A stretch of 64,000 nucleotides of DNA, taken from Spirodela intermedia. Lineage: Eukaryota > Streptophyta > Magnoliopsida > Alismatales > Araceae. Below are positions 12,550-23,930 of this stretch, piece after piece. A program made the translations under genes and the position numbers. The stretch spans positions 6,088,169 through 6,152,168 of the forward strand of contig LR746276.1 in the NCBI GenBank assembly GCA_902729315.2, given 5' to 3'. Under the pieces are notes generated by a model. It did no database searches. It was not told the origin of the DNA and saw only the letters and a program-made list of their open reading frames with translations. The stretch's first letter is position 1, and every line of letters begins with the position of its first letter.

Positions 12550-13562
12550 ACGAAGCTGGTTTGAGCTTATTTTAACGGCCCACCATTGTTTGGGCTTCTC
12601 TGGGCTGATATTTGAATTCCATTTACTTATTTGTTGATTTTGTTTCTTGTGGTGCAGTTCTACCTCAACCCAGACCTTTACAGCCCCCTGATGAGTGAGA
12701 GAGAGAGAGAGAGAGAGAGATCAGGTAGTTGATTTTGGTATTTATTTAATTAATTATTAATTTCGCGGAAGTCAGACTCTCTAAATTCTTTATCTGATCG
12801 TGCCATTTATTAATTATTTTAACTGTCTTTTTAACAAGTAAGGATCTCTTCTACCCGATTTTCCACTAGCTAGTCCACATCCCCCGCTCCAATCTCTCTC
12901 TCTCTCTCTCTCTCTCCGCCTCTTGAGGTTCTGAGGTGGTCAGGCGAAGATATTTTCCACCGTGCCCGTTGACGTAATTGAATGGCTGCAGAGTTGCCCC
13001 AAGGCCTTTTTTGTCCGTATTAGGTATGAATGAATAGGCCCGCCACCTCCAATCCCCAACTTTTTATACGAGAACCCCGTGAAAAGTATGCACATAAATA
13101 TAACATCCTACGACATCAAGTCTCCGCGCTTGCTCCTCCACGTCGGTCGCTGATGTGGAGCGTTGAAATTTCCGCCTCATTCATCCGTTGACCAGGCCCA
13201 CTCTCTCTCTCTCTCTACGCTCGAAGACCCAACGCGTTTCATTAAACGCCCGGGTCAACAGTTGACGAGATGGAGTGGGGGGTGAGGGGGTGGTTGGAAA
13301 CACCCATCTTTGCCCGCAAAAGGATGAGGACGGAATTAAATGGCAGGGCGAGCCCCATTAATGACGCCTTTTGGGAAGTTAAAACCAAGGGCGATCCTGG
13401 GCCCATTCGGGCCCATTAACTCTGCTCGGTCCTCTTCCACCGCTGCCCTGAACCAACGGTCATCGGACTTGATTGGCGCCCCCGGGTTGACCACCGATCA
13501 ATGCGAACCGTTGGTTAAGTTGGTCCAGTTCTTCATCAAGGAGTTATTCGAGAAACCTGTTT

Positions 13563-13563
13563 G

Positions 13564-13616
<53 letters not shown>

Positions 13617-13632
13617 CTATCTATCTATCTAC

Positions 13633-13665
<33 letters not shown>

Positions 13666-13666
13666 T

Positions 13667-13745
<79 letters not shown>

Positions 13746-13760
13746 CTCTCTACCTCTCTC
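13563..13760. repeat. Long compound CT/CTAT microsatellite
   Basis: About 200 bp of CT dinucleotides interspersed with CTAT and CTAC units. The purest block is roughly 13678-13742. It gives rise to spurious serine/leucine-rich ORFs on both strands. Confidence 0.95.
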
Positions 13761-15159
13761 TATCTCACGCTTACACACGCATAGACAAGTGCAAGTGGAG
13801 GGCTGGGCTAGGGCTAGACTTCGTTGACATGAGTTTAAATTCCTTTTTCGGGAGCCAAATTGCCTGCTAGACGGCATTCAACTTCATTATGTCATCTGAC
13901 ATCACACAAAACGGGTTCACAGGATAACGTAAACTAGTGATAGGGGGATGTGGTCAATGGGTTACGACTCAAGCTGGGCCTTCGTCCGTTGACCACAGGA
14001 GGAATCTCCAATGGATAGGGATCATCGCTTAATACTGTGATCGTTGGGGAGCACGTCGAGCCAGCTCCTCCATCGGAACGATGGCCGAGTTCCTTGATAA
14101 TAAACAGGCCTGTAGGGCAAATTCGGGTGGGATCAAGCATACGGGCGATCCCATGATCTCGACAAAGATCGGATTGGGTCAATCGATCCAAATAAATTGA
14201 ATAGTCGGTGATCCCACGTTGTCGATTGAATTGGTTGCTATATTTATTGATCTGGATCAAACGTTTAGACTTCTCTTTAAGTATGAATGTATATGGTACC
14301 GAAGATAATCCGAAAAGCTTCAAGTAACTGAGGATCATCAATGGTTGACGTTGACTTGTTCTCCGCCTAGTTTTCTCAATCTTGTGTCTAAAAAATGAAG
14401 GGAACCGTCAAAATGTGTCCGATCCAGCCTAGATTCAGACTAAACACGGCTTAGCTTTCGTTGTCCAACCCAAAGGCTGTCTTTTTTATCTTATCATCAC
14501 TCGAATGGCATCTACGCCTCTCTCTCCCTCTCTCTTCTCCCCACCTCCTTCCTCGACGGCAGAAGAAAGAGCACTAAAAAAAATGAAACTTTTTGGTGGG
14601 CAATATCTCCTTTCAGTGGCGGAGTCCGCTTCATTGCTTCTCGTCCTCTCGTAGCGTATAGATTCTCCTTATTTTACGTCTCTCTCTCTCTCTCTCCTGA
14701 AACGATGGGGGATTCCACTTTTCCGGCGGAACATTCCGAGTCCAAAGTTATCTCGCCTTTTCCCAAGCAGTCTCGCCGGAAAGCCGGCACTCACTGCGTA
14801 TCCCCCCCTTCCCTGCATGTTGCTTAAAGAGTCCCCCATCGCATCCCCCGGCGCCCTCCGGTGGGTGCGGCCGGCTGTAACTTGCACGAGTGAAAAGCCT
14901 CTCTCTCTCTCTCTCTCTCCTTCTATCCATTTCTCTGTATTATCTCTCCATCTTTGTGTTCAGGTGGTCGACAACTGTGCACCTGTTGAGAGGCGTCTCC
15001 CACTTGGGCGTCCCCGAATGGACAGCTCCTCCGGTGCATCTCCCCTGCTCTCAGTCACCCCTCTTCACTCCACGCCCCTTCCCTTCCTCAATGGATCAAC
15101 TCCCCCTTCTCCCCCCCCCCCCAACAAATATCCCCCACATTTAATAAATCCCCCATTAA

Positions 15160-15265
15160 AATTATAATTATAATTATAATTAAATTAAATCAAAATTAAA
15201 TCAAAATTAAATCAAAATTAAATCAAAATTAAATCAAAATTAAATCAAAATTAAATTAAAATCAA
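15160..15265. repeat. AT-rich minisatellite, 12-bp unit
   Basis: A short TAATTA block is followed by about seven copies of the unit AAATTAAATCAA in direct tandem. A (CT)n tract follows at 15275-15294. Likely replication slippage. Confidence 0.85.
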
Positions 15266-16211
15266 AACCCAACCTCTCTCTCTCTCTCTCTCTCGATATC
15301 TCTCACAAATACACTAATAAAAGTGGCGCCGGCTTCCTACTTTCCGGCCCGGGCCCGGCCCGGGGCCGGGAGCCCCCTACCAAGTCAACTCCAGCACTGC
15401 GGCATGTCGGCAGGCTCTGGCTGGGTTGTATTATACAAAAAGCCCAAGATAAGTACTTTATTGTATACAAATCCCAACGAAGATTTTGTTTTTTAAAAAA
15501 AATAGGGCTCGCGTCAGCGACACTTTTCAAATATGCCACATTTATTTGGACATAATTATAAGAAAAGCCGATGGGCACATTTTCCCGGCCGGGCCCACGG
15601 AAATGTCAAACTATCCGTCTACCAGGGGTCGTAATGTAAAATTGTCCATACTCTCCAACTAATCCCGTCAACAGGCCGCCACGCATCGCCGTGCTCGCGT
15701 CTGCCGAAAGCGCGTCGGGATTAAAAGTCGAGTCCTAGTTAATTGGAGGGGTAAGGTACAAAATTCGCATATCAGACTACGGGCCCACGGTGAGGATCAT
15801 CGGGAGCGTTGAATCCGCCGACAACCTCCGATTCAACGGTCAGAGACCCTCCGAGTCCAAAAGTTATCCGGTTTTTTAAAAACAAAATCAAGGAGGAGGG
15901 TTTATATGCAAAATAAACCTCCCGTGCCCGTGAGAGCGATCGCGTCTTCGCGTGCCGTATGCGTAAGAGTGCTAAAAAGTATAATCAATACGGAAAAGGA
16001 AATTTAAGGATTGATCCTCCAAAAAGATGAGACTATGTCTCATACACAAGGACGAATCTATATTACATATAAACTGACTTCCCTTCACGGGAGGGGTATA
16101 GTTGATTGTCTAATGCAGGGGTATTAACAGATATTTTAAAAGTAAGGGTCTTATCGTACGACAGGCGAGCTGCCGCAACGAGTAGGACGGTTCAGAGCAA
16201 TGGGCGACTGC

Positions 16212-16230
16212 CACGTGCACGTTCCACGTG
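16212..16230. promoter_or_regulatory. Paired G-boxes upstream of the SMAX1-like gene
   Basis: Two CACGTG hexamers at 16212-16217 and 16225-16230 are separated by seven bases, about 470 bp upstream of the SMAX1-like start codon. Further ACGT cores lie near 16258 and 16290. G-boxes bind plant bHLH (PIF-type) and bZIP factors, which would fit a light- or stress-regulated gene. The link is inferred from position only. Confidence 0.45.
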
Positions 16231-16428
16231 AAGAGCCGCACCCGCAGAATCATTTCCACGTACGAAAAGAAAACCAGTTAAATAATAGCCACGTATTTAA
16301 GCGTGGATTTTTAAAATAAAATAATGAGCGGATTTATGACTCTTTATAGTTCAAAGACAAAAGGCAGTTTCTATCCTTGTAGGAGGCAAAAGGTGGGGGT
16401 CACTATAGTGGGCGTGGGGCCTGCATGT

Positions 16429-16440
16429 GGTGACGTCACC
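16429..16440. promoter_or_regulatory. CRE/C-box palindrome
   Basis: GGTGACGTCACC is a perfect 12-bp palindrome carrying TGACGTCA, a strong bZIP (TGA/CREB-like) site. It lies about 250 bp before the start codon. A second CACGTCATCAC element follows at about 16444, so two bZIP-type cores sit within 25 bp. Confidence 0.5.
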
Positions 16441-16528
16441 AATCACGTCATCACGGGTGGGAGGAGACGGAGAGGAAAAGGCGGGGGGGAGGGGGCAGAG
16501 AGAGAAAATCCCCCATTTCCCACCTTTC

Positions 16529-16536
<8 letters not shown>

Positions 16537-16577
<41 letters not shown>
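16537..16577. repeat. (CT)n tract in the likely 5' leader of the SMAX1-like gene
   Basis: About 40 bp of CT dinucleotides, roughly 115-155 bp upstream of the start codon. Such Y-patch-like tracts are common in core promoters and 5' UTRs of plant genes. Confidence 0.85.
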
Positions 16578-16579
<2 letters not shown>

Positions 16580-16691
16580 CTTTCGCTCCTTCCTCCGCCT
16601 TCTTCTCCAGCGCCGGCGAAGTCGTTGCGTCTCAATTCCTCACGGTAGTTCTTCATCTGCTCGCCGCAGTGGATCGAAGGGAGAGAGGAGG

Positions 16692-18109
16692 ATGCGGGCG
16701 GGGCTGAGCACGATCCTCCAGACGCTCACGCCGGACGCGGCGGGCGTTCTGAACCAGTCGATCGGAGAGGCGGCTCGCCGGAGTCATGGCCAGACGACGC
16801 CCCTGCACGTCGCCGCCACGCTCCTCGCCCCTCCGGCGGGGATCCTCCGGCAGGCCTGCGTCCGCTCCCACCCCAACACCTCCCATCCTCTGCAGTGCCG
16901 CGCCCTCGAGCTCTGCTTCTCCGTTGCGCTCGATCGCCTCCCCTCGCTTGGGGGAGGGGTTAATTCCGGTTCGGCGGGTAGCGCCTCCGAGCAGCCGCCC
17001 ATCTCCAACGCGCTCATGGCAGCGCTGAAGAGGGCGCAGGCCAACCAGCGCCGCGGATGCCCAGAGCAGCAGCAGCAGCCGCTGCTCGCCATCAAGGTGG
17101 AGCTCGAGCAGTTGATCATCTCCATCCTCGACGATCCCAGCGTAAGCCGCGTCATGCGCGAGGCCAGCTTCTCCAGCCCCGCCGTCAAGGCCTCCATCGA
17201 GCAGTCCATCGCCGCCTCCTCCGCCGCCACCTCCGCCATCGCCACCACCACCACCGCCGCCGCCGCTGCCGCCACCCCCACCACCTCGCCGACCAGCAAT
17301 TCCCCCATCCCCGCCGGCGGCCTCCTCGCAGGTCTCGGTTTTCGGCCCTCTCCGGCAGCCCCGGGGATCCCACTCCTCCCCGCCAACAGGAATCTCTACG
17401 TCAACCCCCGTCTGCAGCAGCAGGCGAAGAGCACCGCTCCCGCCCCCGCCGCTGCTGCTGTCGCCCCCGCCGGGGAGGAGAGGGAGGAAATCAAGAAGGC
17501 GTTCGATGTATTGCTCAGGAGAAGGAAGAGGAACCCGATCCTGGTGGGCGATTCCCAGCCGGAGGCTGTCGTGAAGGAGCTGCTGCAGAGGATGCAGAAA
17601 AAGGGGATCGGACATGGCTTCTTCCCCCAGAACGTGGAGATAATCTCCGTGGAGAAGCGATTGGCCGCCGGCGGATCTCATATCCCTTCCATGCTGCAGG
17701 AATTGAGCGATTCCATCGACCGCCGACTTAACGAGGCCGGCTCCGCCGCCGTGGGGGTGGTCCTCGATCTCGGGGATCTGCAGTGGTTGGTGGAGAAAGC
17801 CGGCGGAGGGGTCAGCGCGGCCGTGGTCGCTGGGATGAAGAATCTCCTGGCGAGATTCTCTGAAGGTGGTGCCGCCGCCGGGAGGGTCTGGCTGGTCGGT
17901 TCCGCCACCAGCGCGACGTATCTCCGCTGCCAGGTTTACCATCCGAATATGGAGCTCGACTGGGACCTGCAAGCCCTTCCCATCGCCGCCCGCTCTCCCT
18001 TCACCTCCTTGCCCGGACGGTACGCCTCTTGAATCTCTGTTCTTCCCCTCCATTTTCTTCTTCCTCTAGTGTTTGCGAGATCGATAGGTAGAGAGCTAGA
18101 TAGGTAGAT

Positions 18110-18154
<45 letters not shown>

Positions 18155-20198
18155 TGCAAGATATTCTAGTCTCGCCGAAGGGGAGCAGGACGACAATCTC
18201 TGCTGCTGCTGCGTTAGGGAGGCATTTAAAAGGGTCATTGTTGTTGGGTCTAAAGTGGAAATCGTTAGATAGATCTTCGAGGAACTGTTCCCCTTCTCCC
18301 GTGGGAAGCTCAGCTGTTTACCAAGATTTTCCCCTTGGGCTTTAATCTTCGCTCGTCTCTTGATCTTCAGCCTCGGGAGCAATGGAATCTCCGGCGGATC
18401 TGCGGGCTCGCCGGGGTTCCTTCCCATCGTCAACGGCAACGGCGGCAGCCCTCCGGCGAGACGCCCCCTGGAGAAGCCCGAGACCCCCTGGAGCGAGATG
18501 TGCCCCCTCTGCAAGGACAGCTACGAGCACGAGCTCGCCAAGCTCGTCGCCATGGAATTCGAGAAGTCGTCCGACTCGCAGAAGCCTCTGCCGCCATGGC
18601 TGCAGCTCGCCAAGCTCAGCAGCGGCGACACCACCAGTCCCACAGCGACCCAGTCCCAGGTTGGATCGAAATTGATACATAAGATCACCCAGTTTCCGGG
18701 TGTGACTTTCTCCCTGGCACGCCCGTTGACATCTTCCTTCTCCCGGCCACTGTTACAGACCAAGGAGCAGGAGCTCTTGTGGAAGAAGACGACCGAGGAG
18801 CTGCTGAAGAGATGGAGCGAGACTTGCCATCGTCTCCATCCCAACAATTCCCATCCACCGGCGAAGCTTCAGCCTGCTCCGGCGAGCAACCCCGTCGGCC
18901 CCCGGCCGGGGAGCCCCGTGGGGACGGACCTCGTCCTGGGATGCACCAAGAAGTCACCGCCGACGCCGGCGAAGATCGCCGCCGATCACAGAGAGAAGGT
19001 TGCCGGCGGCGCGGTGGTGGATTACGACTCCTTCAAGAGGCTCTTCAAGGGCCTCACCGAGAAGGTCAGCTGGCAGCAGGAAGCGGCCTCCGCGGTGGCC
19101 ACGACGGTGATGCACTGCAAATCCGGCGGCGGCGCGAGGGGCGGCACATGGCTGCTCTTCCAGGGCCCCGACCGGATGGGGAAGAAGAAGATGGCGGCGG
19201 CACTGTCGGAGCTCGTCTTCTCCAGAGACCCCGTCACCGTCTCCTTCGCCGGCCCGAGGGCCGACGGCGTGAGCTTCCGGGGGAGGACGGCAATGGACCG
19301 AGTGGTTGACGCCATACGGCGGAACCCTTTCTCAGTGGTGGTCCTCGACGGCGTTGACTCCGCCGACATGCTCGTTCTGGGGAGCCTTCGCCGGGCCATG
19401 GAGAGTGGCCGCTTGCCGGACTCCCACGGCCGGGAAGTCCCCATGGGGAGCACCATCTTCGTCCTCATCTCCGGCGAGTCCACCACCACCGCCGCCGCCG
19501 GCGAGGAGAAGCTCCTCGCCGCTGCAAACTCCGGCTGGCAGCTGGAGCTGGCGGCGCTGGAGAAGCCCGGGAAGCGGCGGGCCGAGTGGTCGCCCGAGCA
19601 GAGCTGGCCGGCGAAGCCCCCGCGGATCTCCCTCGACCTGAACCTGGCGGCGGGCTCCGACGAGGACACCACCGAGGGGTCCCTCAACTCCAGCGACCTC
19701 ACCGTCGAGCACGACGCCGTCGACTGCAATGGGAAGCTCGCTGTCGGCCCCGGGGGCAACAACAGCGACAACAACAAGATGCGGCTCCTGGCGGGTGGAT
19801 CGTCGTCGTCGTCGGCGTGGGAGATGCTCCGCTCCGCCGTCGACGCCACCGTGCCCTTCAAGCCCGTGGACTTCGGGGAGGTCCGCCGGAAGGTCTCGGA
19901 GACGATGACAAGGAATTTCAGGGCGGCCGCCGGCGAGTGCCGCTCGCTGGTCATCGACGAGGAAGCCATGGACCGGCTCGTCGGCGGCCTCTGGTTCGGG
20001 TCAACGACCGCCGCCGCCTTCGAGGAGTGGACGGAGACAGTCATGGTGCCGTGTTTCCGACAGCTGAGGCGGTACTCGGCGGTGCGGCTCTTGCCGGTGA
20101 AAGAGGGCTATAGCCGGAGAGACGGCGGCGCCGCTACGGCGGGCGGGCTTCCGACGCGGGTGAGGGTCGCCGCCGACGGGCTGTGCGGGGTCCCATAG
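16692..20198 (+). CDS. SMAX1-like: SMAX1-like (SMXL) Clp-ATPase-family transcriptional repressor (3 exons)
   Basis: Exons 16692-18019, 18371-18659 and 18759-20198 give 1018 aa. The N-terminus (LSTILQTLTPDAAGVL, then HGQTTPLHVAATLLA and HPLQCRALELCFSVALDRLP) is the double Clp-N domain typical of SMAX1. A first degenerate P-loop, NPILVGDS, lies near residue 281 and a second, GPDRMGKKKM, near 674. FRGRT is at 712-716 and the EAR motif LDLNL at about 831-835. Family role: nuclear repressor degraded after karrikin/KL perception by KAI2 and the F-box protein MAX2, with EAR-mediated recruitment of TOPLESS co-repressors. Oddities: residue 715 is Arg where the family degron usually reads Lys (RGKT). 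The 99-nt intron 18660-18758 is in frame and stop-free, so a retained form of 1051 aa is possible. Alanine, proline and glutamine runs mark the GC-rich first exon. Confidence 0.95.
18112..18150. repeat. (GA)n tract in SMAX1-like intron 1
   Basis: A GA dinucleotide run of about 39 bp lies inside the 351-bp first intron, about 95 bp after the donor. Confidence 0.9.
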
Positions 20199-20809
20199 AA
20201 AGAAATTACAGGAGCCGTGAGGGTGGAAGTGAATGTATCACTGCCCTCAGGGTTATTTTTACAAAAACAAATTATTGGCTTTTTTTTAGGTAATCTTTTT
20301 CTCGCCTTGTAATTAAAAGGTAGAAGGGACTTTTTCTTCGTTGTAATTATTAGGGTACCCAGAGGCCAGGATACGAATAACAAAGCATCTCATCCATATC
20401 CTCCTCCTCCTCATATTTAGATAGATGCCCTCGCGGGGTGGGTGAAAAGGTGGCCTCATCGACATGGCTATATTTACGAAATACCCCCCAAAACAGAAGG
20501 CAGTTGAGAAAACCCCCCGCCCCCCCGGTTCCCTACGAGGAAATCTCCAAGGGCAGCGGTTTCTTGAATCAGAAGATGCCACGTCAGCCATGCTAATGCG
20601 CCACAAATCATCGCACGTACAGAAACATCAATTGTCGCCCGCCCTCCTATTTAATAAATAAATCCAGTTAAAATACCGTCTCGCTGCGGGGCCCACAGGC
20701 GCAGTCAAAACTCCGGCCTTGCATTCCGTGAGACCGCCCGCCTCGGCGGGGCCGCCACCCACGTTTCTGCCGGAGGACGGCGCCTCCGGCCGGCCATTGA
20801 ATGCAGCTG

Positions 20810-20845
<36 letters not shown>

Positions 20846-22140
20846 GTAGGGTTGGTGAAAAGGTCAGCTTGTCCAGGCGCGCCGGAAAAGTCTTCAACCC
20901 GCCCCCACCGGCGACAGAGACCGGCCCCCCGCCCCCGTCCTCCCCCTGCTTTCCCGACCTACATGTGCCTCCATTGATTGCCTTTCTTTCCTCTCTCTTT
21001 CTCTCTCTCTCCTCCCTGCCACCTTCCGTGGATTTTCTTCTGCAACACGCCGTCGGCTATTCCCCTTGTCTCTTTCGGACGACCGAACTCCATTCACCTC
21101 ACCTCTGCTCACCTCCAAGGTAGAGAGAGAAAGAGAGAGAGAGAGGGAGCTTGGATGGTCCGTTGAAATTCGCACGAGGGACGTGTGGCGGGGCAGCCGA
21201 CAGCCGAATGGAGAGAAGAAGGTGACACGTCCGATGGCATTTAGAACCTAAAGCCCTTTCCGGATCTGGTCCCCACGTGCGATGGTGCTGAGTATGCACG
21301 TGCCTACTTCCGTGCGGCAAATAAATTAGCGAGTTAATGTTAAATCCTGGAGGACTTTTAGGCATCCGCTGCCCGATGGGAATATTCCTGAGGATTATTT
21401 GGACGTCGATCCATATCCCCAATTTTTAGGCGAAAATAATGTTTATAAAGTATGTCGGATTATTCTATTATTGGGCAAAACAGCTGCCCAATAATATATT
21501 TATTCGCACTTTTATTTTCACATGAAACCATAATTATTTTTCACATGATTATTATAACCAATATATTTAACTCTCAGGCAAGATTCTCGAATATTATCTA
21601 ATCTAGACGAAAATAATCAATGTTATAAATAAATAAAGGAAATTTATTAATTCGGGAACAAGTATCAGCTCTATCTTTGCATATTTTAGGAATATAAGTT
21701 CAATCATAATTTTTCTAATCTATGAATGACGTAAGAATCCATGTTGCCGCTAAAATATGTCAACGTGATTTTGACCTCTTGCCATAAATGTATGCGCATA
21801 AACCTTTATTTTTTTAACTTATACAAATTATATAATACGGCAAGAACAAAATCTATTTTAAAATCACAGAATAAATATCGTTCCTTACTAATTATTTTTA
21901 TATAAAAGTGATTAATTCTATTAAACTCTTATTTTTTAAAAATGTAGCACAATTGCTGGGTCGGACCACGGTTGACTTTTGACCCTTCATAGTAACATTT
22001 GGTCAACCCATCTTTCATGATGACCATGATTTGTGTGAACCTTGCCATGGTGTCTTTATTCCTAATGTCATACAAAGTGGGAGTGCATTAGTCAAAATAT
22101 TAACTCGTGGGCCTTTGACTTTTTTTCTTTGAGAATTTAC
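20199..22140. other. Intergenic region after the SMAX1-like gene
   Basis: No gene recognised. The left part is the SMAX1-like 3' flank. A GC-rich block at 20,690-21,250 with a CT tract at 20815-20840 resembles a plant promoter/leader, and part of it is shared with 60.9 kb. From about 21,430 the DNA is AT-rich and shows no coding signal. Confidence 0.55.
20719..20875 (+). repeat. Dispersed repeat segment A, copy 1
   Basis: It shares with 60900-60990 the blocks TTCCGTGAG(A/G)CCGCC, TTGAATGCAGC(T/A)GGGTT, a (CT)n tract and GTGAAA(A/T)GGTCAGCTTGT, in the same order and strand. About 65 bp of extra sequence sits inside this copy. It probably belongs with segment B (22143-22790), because the two segments lie next to each other in the second copy. 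Confidence 0.6.
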
Positions 22141-22142
22141 CC

Positions 22143-22790
22143 TCTTGTGATGATGCCATTAGGGTACCAGTTTGATGCTTCGTTGCAAACTCTTTGATGC
22201 ATAATTTGCCTTGTTGAATCTTTGTATGGTCAGGAAAACTGCCTGATCTAGGTCAACCAACTTATAGAAAACTGAGCTACTGGGCATGTCGTCTCCTAGA
22301 AAATGGGAAAAGACTTGAGAACATGTGCTGATATCCCGGTTTATTTTTGTTCTGTCAAACATCATTGGTCCACACCGCAAAGTCAACTCCATGACATCCT
22401 TCTCCACTTGCCTTGGTCAGATCGGTGTGAGGTGAGATGGTGAGGGCTTAGCCAGACGGGCATGTCGTCGTCGTCTCGGTTGGCCTCCACCGTGTGGGCC
22501 CATTAGAGGCCACCCCCTGACCGCTCGGCCGTTCGATTCACGCGGATTGAGCCCTCCAGGTCAACCGTCCTCGCGCGTTCGAGCCACATCACGGTTCACA
22601 CACCGGAGACAATTTGCTGATATACCCTAAACCCTATATCCGTAGATAAGTACCCCTCAAATTTACGAAAAGCGGCCTTTTGTCCTCTTCTCCCAGCAAG
22701 GAAGAGGGATATTATGGGCCCGAATCGAATGGGCCGAAACATTCATTACAGGCTTGGTCCAATGGACCCATTTCCCTCTAGTTTTTGTCT
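22143..22790 (+). repeat. Dispersed repeat segment B, copy 1
   Basis: About 650 bp match 61030-61770 in the same orientation, with many short identical blocks such as GCCATTAGGGTACCAGTT, TTGTTGAATCTTTG, GACATCCTTCTCCACTT, GCCAGACGGGCATGT and CCATTTCCCTCTAG. No clear ORF spans it. It may be a duplicated promoter or flank, or an unclassified transposon. Ends are approximate. Confidence 0.7.
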
Positions 22791-22969
22791 TGGGTTGTTG
22801 CCCATAAATCAATCTGATCTCCAAATAGTTACTCTGCATGCTAGAAAGGTAATAATTCTTCCTGTATTAAGTCGACCATCTGGTTTTAGGGAAGAACTTG
22901 TATTTATTTATTTATTTATTTTATTTTAATGTTTTCTGAATCTCTAGTGCTCTCTCATGAAGCTCCAGA

Positions 22970-23437
22970 TTGGTTGAGAGATATAAATCTACTCTACTGG
23001 TTACATATTTGCTGTTGATTTCAAGGTGGAGAGAGTGGATGGGCATGCCATTCTACCTTCGGGGGTCGGTTGACCTTGTTGGTGGGGAAGGGCAGCCAGT
23101 TTCTCTAATTCCTCCTGGTGGGAAGTGCTATATATATTCGGTTATGAACGCGGGCTTAGGGCATGCATGCATGCATGCATGCATGCATTTCGATGTTTAT
23201 GGACAGCCTGTGCTCGACGTAGAAAGCCATATCCAGCATATTCTGACTGCGTTTGAGGAGCAAGAATGCCCACATGGCTGCTGCAGGTATTCTTTTCTAT
23301 GGTTTTTTCAGTTCATTAGGTTCTTCATTCCTTCATCTGCTTTCTTAATGTACGTGGAAATGGCCAGCAGATGTTCTTGTGAAATGTCTGGGAATGAAGA
23401 TTCATGCTGTGGATCTATGCCCGTAGCTCTCCTTTAG
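22970..23437 (+). CDS. Unrecognised ORF, possible exon or pseudogene fragment
   Basis: An open frame of 155 codons, of which the middle part (about residues 25-107) has balanced composition, unlike the simple-repeat ORFs nearby. Visible text includes GGEGQPVSLIPPGGKCYIYS and VLDVESHIQHILTAFEEQEC. A GCAT tandem repeat at 23161-23188 lies inside it. A donor-like CTGCAG/GTATTC at 23287 and an acceptor-like TTTCAAG at about 23025 would make an exon of about 260 bp. Another frame at the left end also looks protein-like before a stop, so a frameshift is possible. I do not recognise the family and assign no function. Confidence 0.3.
   Translation: MVERYKSTLLVTYLLLISRWREWMGMPFYLRGSVDLVGGEGQPVSLIPPGGKCYIYSVMNAGLGHACMHACMHFDVYGQPVLDVESHIQHILTAFEEQECPHGCCRYSFLWFFQFIRFFIPSSAFLMYVEMASRCSCEMSGNEDSCCGSMPVALL
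23161..23188. repeat. (GCAT)n microsatellite
   Basis: Nearly seven perfect tandem copies of the self-complementary unit GCAT lie inside the unrecognised ORF. Confidence 0.95.
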
Positions 23438-23601
23438 GATGATGCTGTCTGATGAGTTTCGGACGGTGATTTTTGTCTGTCGGGTGATGTTCTTCTTTTC
23501 TAAAAGAGGGAACTATGATGAGTAGATCTTCCTCCTTGGGGGCATTCATTTTTAGTCTCAGTGCCATTTCAACAAGCCTAAAGAAAGTTAGGGATGAAAC
23601 T

Positions 23602-23930
23602 GTCAGGCCCATTGCCAAGCCCACTACTGCCCCGGTTACTTACAGTTGGAGAGGGAAGGTAAAAGTCCTAAGTGGGCCAATGGGCCCAATAAAGAGGTCA
23701 GCATAAGGTCCTAAGGAGGCACTCTAGGGTTCCTTCAGAACCCTCCCCTACTTCTCCCATTTCTATCTATTTTTTCCTGTGTGTTTTCTTTATTTCCCTT
23801 GATCTCAACCCAATATCTTAGGAGTATTATCAACTGATATTAAAGCAATGATGCCTAGAAACGATGAGAAATATGAGAGATTGGAGAAGGATGTCAAGGT
23901 TCTGAATGAGATGATGCAAGTATACTCTTA
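23602..23930 (+). mobile_element. Truncated 5' end of a Ty3/gypsy element (E4 family)
   Basis: A short LTR-like segment (about 23602-23832, TG...ATTATCA) is followed by TGATATTAAAGC at 23835-23846, a degenerate copy of the initiator-Met tRNA primer-binding site. An ATG at 23848 then opens a gag-like start (MMPRNDEKYERLEKD, then VLNEMM). Coding character is lost after about 23,930. LTR, primer site and gag start have the same layout as the minus-strand element ending at 55.5 kb, so both are probably one family. Confidence 0.55.

Larger units (their letters stand above)
12451..16200. other. Intergenic region with many simple repeats
   Basis: No gene recognised. The first part may be 3' UTR of the transporter; a donor-like GAG/GTACTC straddles its stop codon, and an acceptor-like GTGCAG at about 12658 could mark a 3' UTR intron. 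Contents: (GA)n at 12492-12545 and near 12701-12720, CT tracts near 12894-12915 and 13201-13216, a long CT/CTAT tract at 13563-13760, and an AT-rich 12-bp tandem array near 15160-15265. The ORFs in this stretch are low-complexity translations of these repeats. Confidence 0.6.

Noticed and set aside
13340-13870. 176-codon ORF
   Set aside because: Its second half is a translated CT microsatellite and its first half has no recognisable family or splice context.
16324-16707. 127-codon ORF overlapping the SMAX1-like start
   Set aside because: It covers the promoter and CT-rich leader; low complexity and out of frame with the gene.
16653-18053. 466-codon minus-strand ORF
   Set aside because: Antisense shadow of SMAX1-like exon 1; glycine/arginine-rich nonsense with no domain.
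19022-20044. 340-codon minus-strand ORF
   Set aside because: Antisense shadow of SMAX1-like exon 3.
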